DNA of 64,000 nucleotides from Halalkalicoccus paucihalophilus (GTDB taxonomy: Archaea > Halobacteriota > Halobacteria > Halobacteriales > Halalkalicoccaceae). Positions 23,470-31,291 of this stretch are shown one piece after another (the stretch's first letter is position 1; every line of letters starts with the position of its first letter). Position numbers and translations under genes: made by a program. The stretch lies in assembly GCF_001593955.1 (NCBI RefSeq), contig NZ_LTAZ01000003.1, positions 186,001 through 250,000 of the forward strand. The letters are read 5' to 3'. The notes under the pieces are model-generated. The model did not search any database, was not told the origin of the DNA, and saw only the letters and a program-made list of their open reading frames with translations.

Positions 23470-24312
23470 ATGACGACACCGAACGCGCTTCCGGCTTCGA
23501 CCCGCGTCGGCCGGGTCGCGCTGCGCACCAACGACCTCGACCGGCTCGTCACGTTCTATCGGGACGTGGTCGGACTCGCTGTGCTGGACCGCGGGGAGGA
23601 CCGGGCGACGCTCGGCGCGGGCGGGACGTCGCTGCTCGAACTGGTCGCCGATCCCGACGCACCCCCGAGAGAGCCCGACGAGACGGGGCTGTTTCACACG
23701 GCGTTTCTGGTCCCCTCACGGGCCGCCCTCGGCGACGCCCTCTCGCGGATCCGCGAACGCTGGCACCTCGACGGGGCCTCGGACCACCGCGTGAGCGAGG
23801 CGCTGTACCTCGCGGATCCGGAGGGAAATGGGATCGAGATCTACCGTGACCGCCCCCGCGAGGAATGGCCGACCAACGAGGGACGCGTCGAGATGGACAC
23901 CCTCCCGCTCGACCTGGACGCCTTGGGGGATCGCCGCCGCGGCGAGGCGGCGGTTCCCGACGGGACGACGATCGGACACGTCCACCTCGAGGTCTCGTCG
24001 CTTTCGCGTGCCCACGAGTTCTACGCCGAGGGGCTCGGACTGGGGGTTCGCCAGGAGTGGAGCGACGCGGCACTGTTCCTCGCCGCCGGCGACTACCACC
24101 ACCACGTCGGGGTGAACACGTGGAACGGGCGGACGAGCTCGGCGAGGGGGCGCGGCCTCGCGTGGTTCGAACTGCTGGTTCCCAACCGGGAGGCGCTCGC
24201 GGCGGTTCGCGATCGAACCGGAGGACCTGAACCCATCGATGAAACCGACGCGCCCTCGCTTTCGGACCCGGACGGGATCGAACTACGAGTGCGAGTCGAG
24301 GGAGCATGCTGA
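23470..24312 (+). CDS. VOC-family protein, catechol-2,3-dioxygenase (CatE) type
   Basis: A 280-aa protein with two vicinal-oxygen-chelate modules. The first is about residues 10-130 (RVGRVALRTNDLDRLVTFYR, LADPEGNGIEIYRDRP) and the second about 165-278 (IGHVHLEVSSLSRAHEFYAE, DYHHHVGVNTWN, DPDGIELRV). The second module supplies the likely metal ligands, two His and a Glu. The family includes ring-cleaving dioxygenases and CatE-like proteins involved in quinone or thiol stress; the substrate is not known. It overlaps the following VOC gene by seven bases. Confidence 0.85.
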   Translation: MTTPNALPASTRVGRVALRTNDLDRLVTFYRDVVGLAVLDRGEDRATLGAGGTSLLELVADPDAPPREPDETGLFHTAFLVPSRAALGDALSRIRERWHLDGASDHRVSEALYLADPEGNGIEIYRDRPREEWPTNEGRVEMDTLPLDLDALGDRRRGEAAVPDGTTIGHVHLEVSSLSRAHEFYAEGLGLGVRQEWSDAALFLAAGDYHHHVGVNTWNGRTSSARGRGLAWFELLVPNREALAAVRDRTGGPEPIDETDAPSLSDPDGIELRVRVEGAC

Positions 24313-25220
24313 GCGACGCGACCGGCCTGCACCACGTCACCGCTCTCGCGGGCGATTCGGGGGAAAACGCCGACTTCTACGTCGGCGAACTCGGCCTGCG
24401 ATTCCTCCGCCGAACGGTAAACCACGAGGACCGCTTTGCCTACCACCTCTACTACGGCGACGCGCGCGGCACGCCGGGCAGCGTCCTGACGTTCTTCCCG
24501 TATCCTCATGGGGATCCCGGACGGATCGGCCGCCCCCAGCCCAGCGCGGTGGCACTCTCGGTCCCCGAGGGATCGCTTGACTACTGGGTCGACCGGCTCG
24601 CGGCCCACGACCCCGAACGAACCGACCGCTTCGGCGAGCGGGTCCTTCGTGTGGCTGATCCCGACGGGACGCGCATCGAACTGGTCGCGAGCGATCTCGA
24701 GGGCGAGCCGTGGACCGAACGGGTGCCGGAGAACGCGGCGATCCGCGGGATCGGCGGCGTCACGCTGTGGCCCACGAACCCGTATGGAACCGCGGCCACC
24801 CTCGAAACGTTCGGGTTCGAGGCCGTCGGTCAGGAGGGCGACCGGATCCGCTATCGGTCACCGAGCGAGCGAACGCGGATCGACCTCCTCGATCGCGGGG
24901 GCGAGTTCGGCCGCGAGGGTCCGGGAACGATCCATCACGTAGCCCTTCGGATCGAAAGCGAGGCGGAGCTCTTCGAGTGGCACGACCTCTTTCGCGAGCG
25001 CAAGTACCACGTCTCACGGGTGCGTGATCGCCACTACTTCCGGTCGCTCTACGTCCGCGACGCCGGTGGAATCCTCTTCGAACTCGCGACCGAACCCGAG
25101 GGACTCGCCGCCGACGGTGGCGAGCAGCTCACCCTCCCGCCGTGGTTCGAAGAGGACCGCGAGCTAATCGAATCACAGCTTCCACCACTGGCGGTGCCGC
25201 CGCTCGCTCACTCCCGGTAG
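24306..25220 (+). CDS. Ring-cleaving dioxygenase-like VOC protein (MhqO type)
   Basis: A 304-aa two-module VOC protein. Module one begins ATGLHHVTALAGDSGENADF and ends near ADPDGTRIELVASD. Module two runs from RGIGGVTLWPTN to AGGILFELATEPEG. Candidate ligands are in GLHHVTA, TIHHVALRIE and GILFELA. Relatives such as MhqO cleave hydroquinones, consistent with quinone stress defence. The start overlaps the upstream CatE-like gene, so the two form an operon of related proteins, probably an old duplication. Confidence 0.85.
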   Translation: MLSDATGLHHVTALAGDSGENADFYVGELGLRFLRRTVNHEDRFAYHLYYGDARGTPGSVLTFFPYPHGDPGRIGRPQPSAVALSVPEGSLDYWVDRLAAHDPERTDRFGERVLRVADPDGTRIELVASDLEGEPWTERVPENAAIRGIGGVTLWPTNPYGTAATLETFGFEAVGQEGDRIRYRSPSERTRIDLLDRGGEFGREGPGTIHHVALRIESEAELFEWHDLFRERKYHVSRVRDRHYFRSLYVRDAGGILFELATEPEGLAADGGEQLTLPPWFEEDRELIESQLPPLAVPPLAHSR

Positions 25221-25323
25221 TCGTACTCCTCGGGATACGCACGGACCATTTTCGGATGCTTTGCCGGACCGGTTTACTCCTCTCGGTCGGTGCGTTCAAG
25301 CCCGGCCCGCCCCCAGCGACGCC

Positions 25324-26493
25324 ATGGCCGACGCGATCCCCGTGACGATCCTCTCCGGTGCGCTGGGCGCCGGAAAGACCACCCTGCTGAACCACCTTCT
25401 GACGAGCGTCGACGAGCGAATCGCGGTGCTGGTCAACGACATGGGCCAACTCAACGTCGACGCCGAACTGATCGCCGAAGGGGGAACCGCCGAGGGGATC
25501 GCCGAGCTCTCGAACGGCTGTATCTGCTGTGAGCTACAGGACGATCTGGAGACGGCCGTGATGCGACTGGCGCGCTCGCGGGAGTTCGATCACTTGGTCG
25601 TCGAGTCCTCGGGCATCTCCGAGCCCGCCCCGGTCGCCCGACTGTTCACGGCGCGCTCGAAGGCCGCCGCGGTCTATCGAGTAGACACCCTCGTGACCGT
25701 GGTCGACGCCGCCGCCTTTCACGACCTCTTTGCGGGCGAGTCCGAGCCCGAGCGGGCCGAAACCGAGGCCGGCGAGAGTCGCCCGCTTTCCGACTTACTG
25801 ATCGAACAGGTCGAGTGCTGTGACGTCCTCGTACTGAACAAGTGCGACCTGCTTTCAGCTACTGAACTCGACGAGGTCGAGGCGGTTTTGGAGCGGCTCG
25901 CCCCCGAGGCCCGGATCGTCCGCACGGAGTTCGGCGACCTCGATCCGGACGAGATCCTGCATACCGGGCTGTTCGATAGCGAGGACTCGGACGGACGCCT
26001 CACGCTTGACCGCGCGAAGGACGAACACACCGGCCACGACGACTACGCGGACCACGACCACCGCCACCCCAACGAGGCCTACGGCGTTACTTCCGTTACC
26101 TACCGGCGCCGGCGCCCCTTCGACCCCGCGGCGCTCGCGGATCTGTTGGGATCGCTTCCCGAAGAACTGATCCGTGCGAAGGGGACGTTCTGGGTCGCCG
26201 GCAACGGGGCGAAACTGCGGCTGGGCTATGCGGGACGGATCGCGCGGGTCACCGCGGGCGAGCCGTGGATCGCCGCCCGCCCCGAGGTCGAACGCGACCT
26301 CTACCGGGAGAACCGGCCCGACCTGGAGTGGCACGAGCAGTGGGGCGACCGCGAGCAGGCGCTCGTGTTCATCGGGCGCGGGCTCGACCACGAGGCGCTG
26401 ATCGATCGCCTCGACGCCTGTCTAACGGACGACGCGGACGGCGACGGCGGGCCGTTTCCCGCCGACGACGACGCGGTCGAGTTCGGTCGCTAG
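25324..26493 (+). CDS. CobW/COG0523-family GTP-dependent metallochaperone
   Basis: A 389-aa GTPase with P-loop SGALGAGKTT at residues 11-20, the metal site NGCICC (C66, C68, C69), switch ESSGISEPAP and base-recognition LNKCD. A histidine/aspartate-rich loop (HTGHDDYADHDHRHP, around 237-251) can bind further metal. The CobW C-terminal domain closes the protein. Members move zinc, cobalt or other metals into target enzymes. The ATG at 25324 begins seven residues before the first strand. It is tail-to-tail with a small zinc-ribbon gene, with a four-base overlap at the stops. Confidence 0.9.
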   Translation: MADAIPVTILSGALGAGKTTLLNHLLTSVDERIAVLVNDMGQLNVDAELIAEGGTAEGIAELSNGCICCELQDDLETAVMRLARSREFDHLVVESSGISEPAPVARLFTARSKAAAVYRVDTLVTVVDAAAFHDLFAGESEPERAETEAGESRPLSDLLIEQVECCDVLVLNKCDLLSATELDEVEAVLERLAPEARIVRTEFGDLDPDEILHTGLFDSEDSDGRLTLDRAKDEHTGHDDYADHDHRHPNEAYGVTSVTYRRRRPFDPAALADLLGSLPEELIRAKGTFWVAGNGAKLRLGYAGRIARVTAGEPWIAARPEVERDLYRENRPDLEWHEQWGDREQALVFIGRGLDHEALIDRLDACLTDDADGDGGPFPADDDAVEFGR

Positions 26494-26690
26494 CAGGCAC
26501 ACCCGCCCGAATCGGGCGAGCGCTCGAAGCGCATCTCCTCGCCGCAACTCGGACAGACCGGCGGCTCCGCGTCGGTATCGAGGTCGAGGATTCGCTCGTC
26601 GCACTCGTCACACCAGTAGGCCCCCTTCGAGCGGGATGTCGTCCGCTCCGGCCCGCCCAACAGCTCCTTTACCGTGGCAATCACTCCCAT
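26490..26690 (-). CDS. Small zinc-ribbon protein
   Basis: A 66-aa protein starting MGVIATVKELLGG. It contains YWCDECDERI and PPVCPSCGEEM, a C-x2-C...C-x2-C zinc ribbon, and ends with GGCAC. It lacks a catalytic domain and may be a subunit or adaptor. The ATG at 26690 is preferred to an upstream in-frame start. Its stop overlaps the stop of the convergent CobW gene. Two proteins of this size class with zinc ribbons lie within 1.6 kb (see 27941-28141). Confidence 0.75.
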   Translation of the reverse strand: MGVIATVKELLGGPERTTSRSKGAYWCDECDERILDLDTDAEPPVCPSCGEEMRFERSPDSGGCAC

Positions 26691-26759
26691 AATCCGTGGT
26701 TCGGACTCGACGACTAAAACCGTTCGACCCGAGTGTGTGGTTCGCACACGATCGCGGGA

Positions 26760-27170
26760 TCAGGCCAGCGTGTCCTCGATGGCGTCGAGGGTGCGTTCGA
26801 GTTCGGCCTCGCGTTTCCACGCGGCGATCCGATCGGTGAGTCGCCGGGGGAAGAGTCCGAGCGTCACCGACGAGACCATTCGAACTCGGGTCCCCTCGTT
26901 TTCGGGCTCGTAGGTGATCGTCGTCTCCATGCGCTCGAACGGGCCCGCCTCGCCCTCCTGCTCGTAGCGATAGCCGTTTTCGAGTTCCTCGAAGAGGAGG
27001 CCCATCTCTAGGCCGCTGGCCCCGGCGATCACGCGGGTTCCGTCCTCCAGTTCGACGGTCTCTCGGGGTTCGAAACTCCCCTCGTACTCGACGAGCGCCG
27101 CGGGCGAGAGGACCCGATCGACCCCTCTCGTCGTCGCCCGGACGAACCGTGTGGCGCTGGCCTCGCGCAT
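26760..27170 (-). CDS. SRPBCC (START-like) domain protein
   Basis: A 136-aa soluble protein with the polyketide-cyclase/START-like pattern: an initial helix-grip region, alternating strands such as YEGSFEPRETVELEDGTRV and YRYEQEGEAGPFERMETTIT, and a long C-terminal helix (RIAAWKREAELERTLDAIED). Such proteins bind hydrophobic ligands; the ligand is not known. It is divergent from upp; both appear leaderless and a single TATA-like box lies between them. Confidence 0.72.
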   Translation of the reverse strand: MREASATRFVRATTRGVDRVLSPAALVEYEGSFEPRETVELEDGTRVIAGASGLEMGLLFEELENGYRYEQEGEAGPFERMETTITYEPENEGTRVRMVSSVTLGLFPRRLTDRIAAWKREAELERTLDAIEDTLA

Positions 27171-27191
27171 ACCGGGAATTCGGGGATCGGT

Positions 27192-27200
27192 ACATTAAGG
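27192..27200. promoter_or_regulatory. Single TATA-like box between divergent upp and SRPBCC genes
   Basis: ACATTAAGG lies in a 55-base gap. It is centred about 30 bases before the upp ATG (27226, plus) and about 26 bases before the SRPBCC ATG (27170, minus). Both distances fit leaderless initiation and there is no second AT-rich site in the gap, so one element may serve both directions. Confidence 0.45.
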
Positions 27201-27225
27201 CACTCGGACCGCGCTCCCTCGAAAT

Positions 27226-27900
27226 ATGACCATCGAAGACCGGGACACCGCACACGTCATCACCCACGCGCTGGCGCGCGACACCCTCTCGCGTCTCCGA
27301 GACGTCGAGACCGAACAGGTCGGCTTCCGGAAGGGGCTCGTCAAACTCGGACGAATCTGTGGCTACGAGATCATCGACGGCAGCATGGAGACCGAGTACG
27401 TCGAGATCCAGACCCCACTGGAGACGACGATGGGCGAACGGGTCAAGGGCCTCGACGATGTCGTGATCGTCAACGTGCTGCGGGCGGCGACGCCATTCGT
27501 CGAGGGGCTTTTGAAGGCCTTCCCTCGCGCCAAGCAGGGCGTCATCTCGGCGGGCCGCGACGAGGAGGCCGGCATGGCCGAAGGCGAGTTTCCCATCACC
27601 ATCGACTACGTCAAACTCCCCGAGATCCGCGAGCAAGACACCGTGATCGTCGCCGACCCGATGCTCGCGACCGGCTCGACGATGTGTGCAGTCCTAGAGC
27701 GCGTCCTCGAGAACGCCCCCGAGCCCGAGCACCTGTTCGTCCTCTCTGCGGTGAGTGCACCCGACGGGCTGATCCGCGTCGGCGAGCAGTTCCCCGAGGC
27801 CGAACTGCTGACCGTCTCGATCGACGACCGCCTCGACGAGAACGGCTACATCGTCCCCGGACTGGGCGATGCGGGCGACCGGGCGTTCCGCACGACGTAG
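27226..27900 (+). CDS. upp: Uracil phosphoribosyltransferase
   Basis: A 224-aa enzyme that joins uracil and PRPP to form UMP in pyrimidine salvage. The PRPP motif [14 protein letters not shown] sits at about residues 145-158 and the uracil-binding C-terminal segment [14 protein letters not shown] near 206-219. Length and motif order match the family. Starts at the ATG at 27226, leaderless. Divergent from the SRPBCC gene. Confidence 0.96.
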   Translation: MTIEDRDTAHVITHALARDTLSRLRDVETEQVGFRKGLVKLGRICGYEIIDGSMETEYVEIQTPLETTMGERVKGLDDVVIVNVLRAATPFVEGLLKAFPRAKQGVISAGRDEEAGMAEGEFPITIDYVKLPEIREQDTVIVADPMLATGSTMCAVLERVLENAPEPEHLFVLSAVSAPDGLIRVGEQFPEAELLTVSIDDRLDENGYIVPGLGDAGDRAFRTT

Positions 27901-27940
27901 AAGGGAGAAGGGCTATTCGTCTGCCCCCGTGAGCCTCCCT

Positions 27941-28141
27941 ATGGCCGACGTTTCGTGTGATGGCTGCGGGGAGGAGGTGGCGGATACGCTCTCGCGTACC
28001 GTCTCGCTCTCGGTGGATGGATCGGGCGTCGACTCACAGACGCTCTGTCCGGGCTGTTTCGCCGACTGGATCGATCGCTACGAACGCGAGATGCGACCCG
28101 AACCCGCCCCGACCGTCGAGGGGATCGACTTCGTCGAGTGA
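27941..28141 (+). CDS. Small zinc-finger protein
   Basis: A 66-aa acidic protein that begins MADVSCDGCGEEVADTLSRT. It has two CxxC pairs (CDGC at residues 6-9 and CPGC near 38-41) that would form one zinc knuckle. The tail PTVEGIDFVE is acidic. No DNA-binding helix follows. It lies 40 bases downstream of upp on the same strand and may be co-transcribed. Function unknown. Confidence 0.72.
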   Translation: MADVSCDGCGEEVADTLSRTVSLSVDGSGVDSQTLCPGCFADWIDRYEREMRPEPAPTVEGIDFVE

Positions 28142-28232
28142 ACCCCTTCACTTCGGGTCGAAACCGATAGCAGAGAGCGTGGTTACCCGCCACACGCTTG
28201 AGGTGAAACGCACCCCCCGAGAGCTATATACC

Positions 28233-28451
28233 TCACTCACCCCGTTCCGAGCGCTCCCCGGACCGGCAGGTGTCGATTCCCAATAGGGCGTTCAGCGGAC
28301 AGTGCTGGAGCGCGGCGGTCAAGAGGAGGACCGCTCCCGCCAGCAGCGCGCCGACCCGTTTGATCCCCCGCGTCCTGAGAGCCGAGCCAAGCAGCGCAAT
28401 CGCACTGAGTATCCGGAGATGTCTGTCGGCCCCGCCGACGTTCCTGTCCAT
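28233..28451 (-). CDS. DUF2892 (YgaP-like transmembrane domain) protein
   Basis: A 72-aa membrane protein that starts MDRNVGGADRHLRILSAIAL, the DUF2892 signature, with two hydrophobic segments (ILSAIALLGSAL and VGALLAGAVLLLTAALQHCPLN, the latter in part) and a short acidic tail. In bacteria this module is the membrane anchor of the rhodanese YgaP; here it stands alone. Function unknown. Confidence 0.8.
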   Translation of the reverse strand: MDRNVGGADRHLRILSAIALLGSALRTRGIKRVGALLAGAVLLLTAALQHCPLNALLGIDTCRSGERSERGE

Positions 28452-28479
28452 GGACGGTCTACGGGCCGACGGGAGTTAG

Positions 28480-30483
28480 CTACTCCGCCGGGTCCCCGTC
28501 CGCCGATAGCCCCTCGCCATCCTGATCGAGCGCCCGCGGGGCGTCGTGGTGCTCGGAGTAGCCGTCGAACCAGCGCGCGAGGCGCTCGATCCGGTCGACG
28601 ACGTGGCCGGGCTCGCCCGACCGGGAGAGTTCGTGGCCCTCGCGGGGATACCTCACCAATCGCGTCTCGACGCCGTTCTTTTTCAAGAAGAGGTAGAACA
28701 TCTCGCCGTTGTTGACGGGGACGCGGAAGTCGTTATCCGAGTGGATCACGAGCGTCGGGGTCTCGACCTCGCTCGCGTAGGCGACCGGCGACTGATCCCA
28801 GAGGAACTCGGGGTCGTCCCACGGTTCGGTCCCGAAGTCCCACTCGACGAGCTTGAACGCGTCCGTCGAACCGTAAAAGGACGAGAGGTCGTAGACGCCC
28901 CGCTGGGCGACCGCACCGTCGAACCTGTTCGTGTGGCCGACGAGCCAGCCGGTCATGTAGCCGCCAAAACTCCCTCCGGTCACGAACTGGTTCGTCTCGT
29001 CGACGTACTCGCGCTCGCAGACCGCACCGGCCCCGGCGAGCACGTCGCGTGCGGTCACCGCGCCCCAGTCGCGCTCGATCGCGGCCATGAACTCCTCGCC
29101 GTAGCCCGTCGAGCCGCGAGGATTGCACCAGAAGACGACGTAGCCCCGCGCCGCCAGTGTCTGGAACTCGTGCCACATCGTGCCCGCGGTGCTCCACATC
29201 GCGTGGGGTCCGCCGTGGATCTCGACGACCAGCGGATAGCGCTCGCCCTCCTCCATATCCGGCGGCGCCAGCACCCAGCCCTGGACCTCCTCGCCCTCGC
29301 TCTCGAACCACAACTCCTCGGGCTGGGGAACCGCCCGGTCGGTCAGGTACTCGCGGTTCATCCGCGTGAGCCGGTTGGTCTCGGCGCCGGCCGGTGTCGA
29401 GACGAACACGTCGCCGGGATGATCCCACTCGCTTTTGGTCATCGCGACGGCGTTTCGGCCGGGATCGAACCCGTCGATATGCCCGTTTCGTACGACCGTT
29501 TCGAGGCCGGTGCCGTCCCCGCGGACGCGCCGGAGCACCACGTCTCCCTCGTCGGGCGTGAGAAAGTAGAGGTACTCGCCGTCAGGGCCCCACTTCGGAA
29601 CCCCCTCGACGGTGCGATCCAGCGACTCGGTGAGGGTACTCTCCTTTTCCAGTCCCCGATCGAACATCCGGATCTCGGTCCGCCGAAGCGTCGATCCACC
29701 GTCGGGAGTGTGGTGGTAGGCGACCCGCCCGTCGGCGGTCGCGGCCAGCCCGATCGCCCAGCCGCTCGTTCGGATGAGGACCTCCGACTCGTCGCCGTCG
29801 AGGTCGTGGGCGATCACGTCGTGGACGGCGTTGTCGTCGGGGTCGTCGGTGCGTTTCGCGGCGTAGTACAGAGTGGACGGATTGCCCCACTCGGGGGCGA
29901 CGTAGTCGAAATCGCCGCCCGTCAGCCGAGTGACCTCGCCGCCCATCTCTGCGAGGTAGACGTGGCTTCGCCCGCCGTCGAAGTAGCGCTCGCCCGCGCG
30001 GTAGACCAGCCGGTCGATCACGCGCGGATCGGGGGCTTCGGGTTCGTACTCCTCGTCTTCGAGTTCGAGATCCCGCCCCTCCCCACGGTCCTCCTCGGAA
30101 CTCGCCTGCGTGAAGGCGATCCGTTCGCCGTCGGGGCCCCACGCGATCTGTGAAACGCCGCCGACCACGTCCGTGATCCGTCGCGCCTCGCCGCCGCCCG
30201 TGGGCGCGATCCAGAGTTGGGGCCGGTCGTCCTCCCCGCGGGTGCTCACGAACGCGAGCCGATCCCCGGAGGGACTCCACCGGGGTTCGCTGTCGACGCC
30301 TTCCGCGAGAGTGAACCGTCGGGGTTCGTCGCCGCCCAGCGGAACGGTGTAGATCGTCGCCTCGGTTTCCTCCGCACCCCTCGGGGTCGTCCGCACGAAC
30401 GCCACGCGCTCGCCGTCAGGCGAGAGTCGCGGGTCTCCCACCCGAACGAGGTCGTGGTAATCGCTGGCACTGATCGTCTGCAT
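28480..30483 (-). CDS. S9-family prolyl oligopeptidase / acylaminoacyl peptidase
   Basis: A 667-aa serine peptidase. Residues about 1-400 are a WD40/TolB-like beta-propeller with repeated strands such as DPRLSPDGERVAF and EPRWSPSGDRLAF. Residues about 410-640 are the alpha/beta-hydrolase domain. The nucleophile is S505 in GGSFGGY; the acid is the Asp in IHSDNDFRVP and the base is the His in YPREGHELS. It cleaves short peptides or acylated N-termini in the cytoplasm. No signal peptide is visible. The acidic C-terminal tail (about the last 20 residues) is unusual only in being haloarchaeal. Confidence 0.93.
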   Translation of the reverse strand: MQTISASDYHDLVRVGDPRLSPDGERVAFVRTTPRGAEETEATIYTVPLGGDEPRRFTLAEGVDSEPRWSPSGDRLAFVSTRGEDDRPQLWIAPTGGGEARRITDVVGGVSQIAWGPDGERIAFTQASSEEDRGEGRDLELEDEEYEPEAPDPRVIDRLVYRAGERYFDGGRSHVYLAEMGGEVTRLTGGDFDYVAPEWGNPSTLYYAAKRTDDPDDNAVHDVIAHDLDGDESEVLIRTSGWAIGLAATADGRVAYHHTPDGGSTLRRTEIRMFDRGLEKESTLTESLDRTVEGVPKWGPDGEYLYFLTPDEGDVVLRRVRGDGTGLETVVRNGHIDGFDPGRNAVAMTKSEWDHPGDVFVSTPAGAETNRLTRMNREYLTDRAVPQPEELWFESEGEEVQGWVLAPPDMEEGERYPLVVEIHGGPHAMWSTAGTMWHEFQTLAARGYVVFWCNPRGSTGYGEEFMAAIERDWGAVTARDVLAGAGAVCEREYVDETNQFVTGGSFGGYMTGWLVGHTNRFDGAVAQRGVYDLSSFYGSTDAFKLVEWDFGTEPWDDPEFLWDQSPVAYASEVETPTLVIHSDNDFRVPVNNGEMFYLFLKKNGVETRLVRYPREGHELSRSGEPGHVVDRIERLARWFDGYSEHHDAPRALDQDGEGLSADGDPAE

Positions 30484-30528
30484 GGTCGCGAAGTCGGAAT
30501 CCGGGGCGAATAGGGTTTCGATTCGAAA

Positions 30529-31125
30529 CTACTCGATCGCGACCCGCCCGCCCGTCGCGCTCCGAAGCCTCTCACACAGCCCCTCGCGCTCCTCGCTCGG
30601 CACCCGAACCTCGAACGTCGCCCGCTCGCCGTAGTCGGCGTCGAATTCGACTCCCACGCTTTCGATGATCCCCCGAACCGTCCCCGAGTCGTCGTACTCG
30701 ACGGTGATGGTCAGGTGCGTGTGGGGACGTTCCTCGACGACCCCTGTCGCGTCGAGGGCCTCACTTACGGCCCGCGAGTAGGCTCGCACCAGTCCGCCGT
30801 ACCCCAGATTGGTCCCCCCATAATACCGCGTGACGACGCAGGCGACGTTTTCCACGTCCTCGCCCTGAAGCACGTTGAGAACGGGCTTTCCGGCCGACCC
30901 GGAGGGTTCGCCGTCGTCGCTGGAGTACTCCCGGAAGGGATCGCTTCGCACGCGGTAGGCCGGCACGTTGTGGGTCGCGTCGGCGTACTCCGCCTCGATC
31001 TCGGCGACGAACGCCTCAGCGTGCGCGACCGTTTCCGCCCGTGTAACGTGCCCGATGAACTCCGAACCGCGCACCTCGAAGGCGGCGCTCGCTCGATCCG
31101 AAACGGTGCGGTAGGTGTCGGTCAC
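30529..31125 (-). CDS. IMPACT (YigZ) family protein
   Basis: A 198-aa protein with the UPF0029/IMPACT N-terminal domain: GSEFIGHVTRAETVAHAEAF, ATHNVPAYRV, DDGEPSGSAGKP and RYYGGTNLGYGGLVRAYS. The C-terminal UPF0029 domain follows (about residues 130-198). The eukaryotic homologue restrains the Gcn2 kinase; the prokaryotic role is unclear. The start is taken as the GTG at 31125 (VTDTYRTVSDRASAAF), because the family begins close to this point. An open frame continues far upstream but has no family sequence. Confidence 0.87.
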   Translation of the reverse strand: MTDTYRTVSDRASAAFEVRGSEFIGHVTRAETVAHAEAFVAEIEAEYADATHNVPAYRVRSDPFREYSSDDGEPSGSAGKPVLNVLQGEDVENVACVVTRYYGGTNLGYGGLVRAYSRAVSEALDATGVVEERPHTHLTITVEYDDSGTVRGIIESVGVEFDADYGERATFEVRVPSEEREGLCERLRSATGGRVAIE

Positions 31126-31261
31126 GTTCGGACGGGTTGGAGCCCGCCGGCCATAGCCCCTCGGTTCCAGGACCGGTGTATACCCGTCCGAGCCCAGCCG
31201 CTCACATGACATGACGGGTCCCCATGTCCCATCGCCGGTTCCTTCCGGCCCGGGAGCGGCG

Positions 31262-31268
31262 TTTATAC
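31262..31268 (+). promoter_or_regulatory. TATA box of the Bat-like regulator gene
   Basis: TTTATAC, 24-30 bases before the ATG at 31292. It fixes the start at 31292 rather than at the open frame further upstream. Confidence 0.6.
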
Positions 31269-31291
31269 GCCTCGACCGGCTACGGACGGCG

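Noticed and set aside
28546..30153. A 535-codon plus-strand open frame opposite the S9 peptidase.
   Set aside because: Antisense shadow from the GC-rich codon pattern; the minus strand has clear peptidase motifs and the plus product is basic and repetitive.
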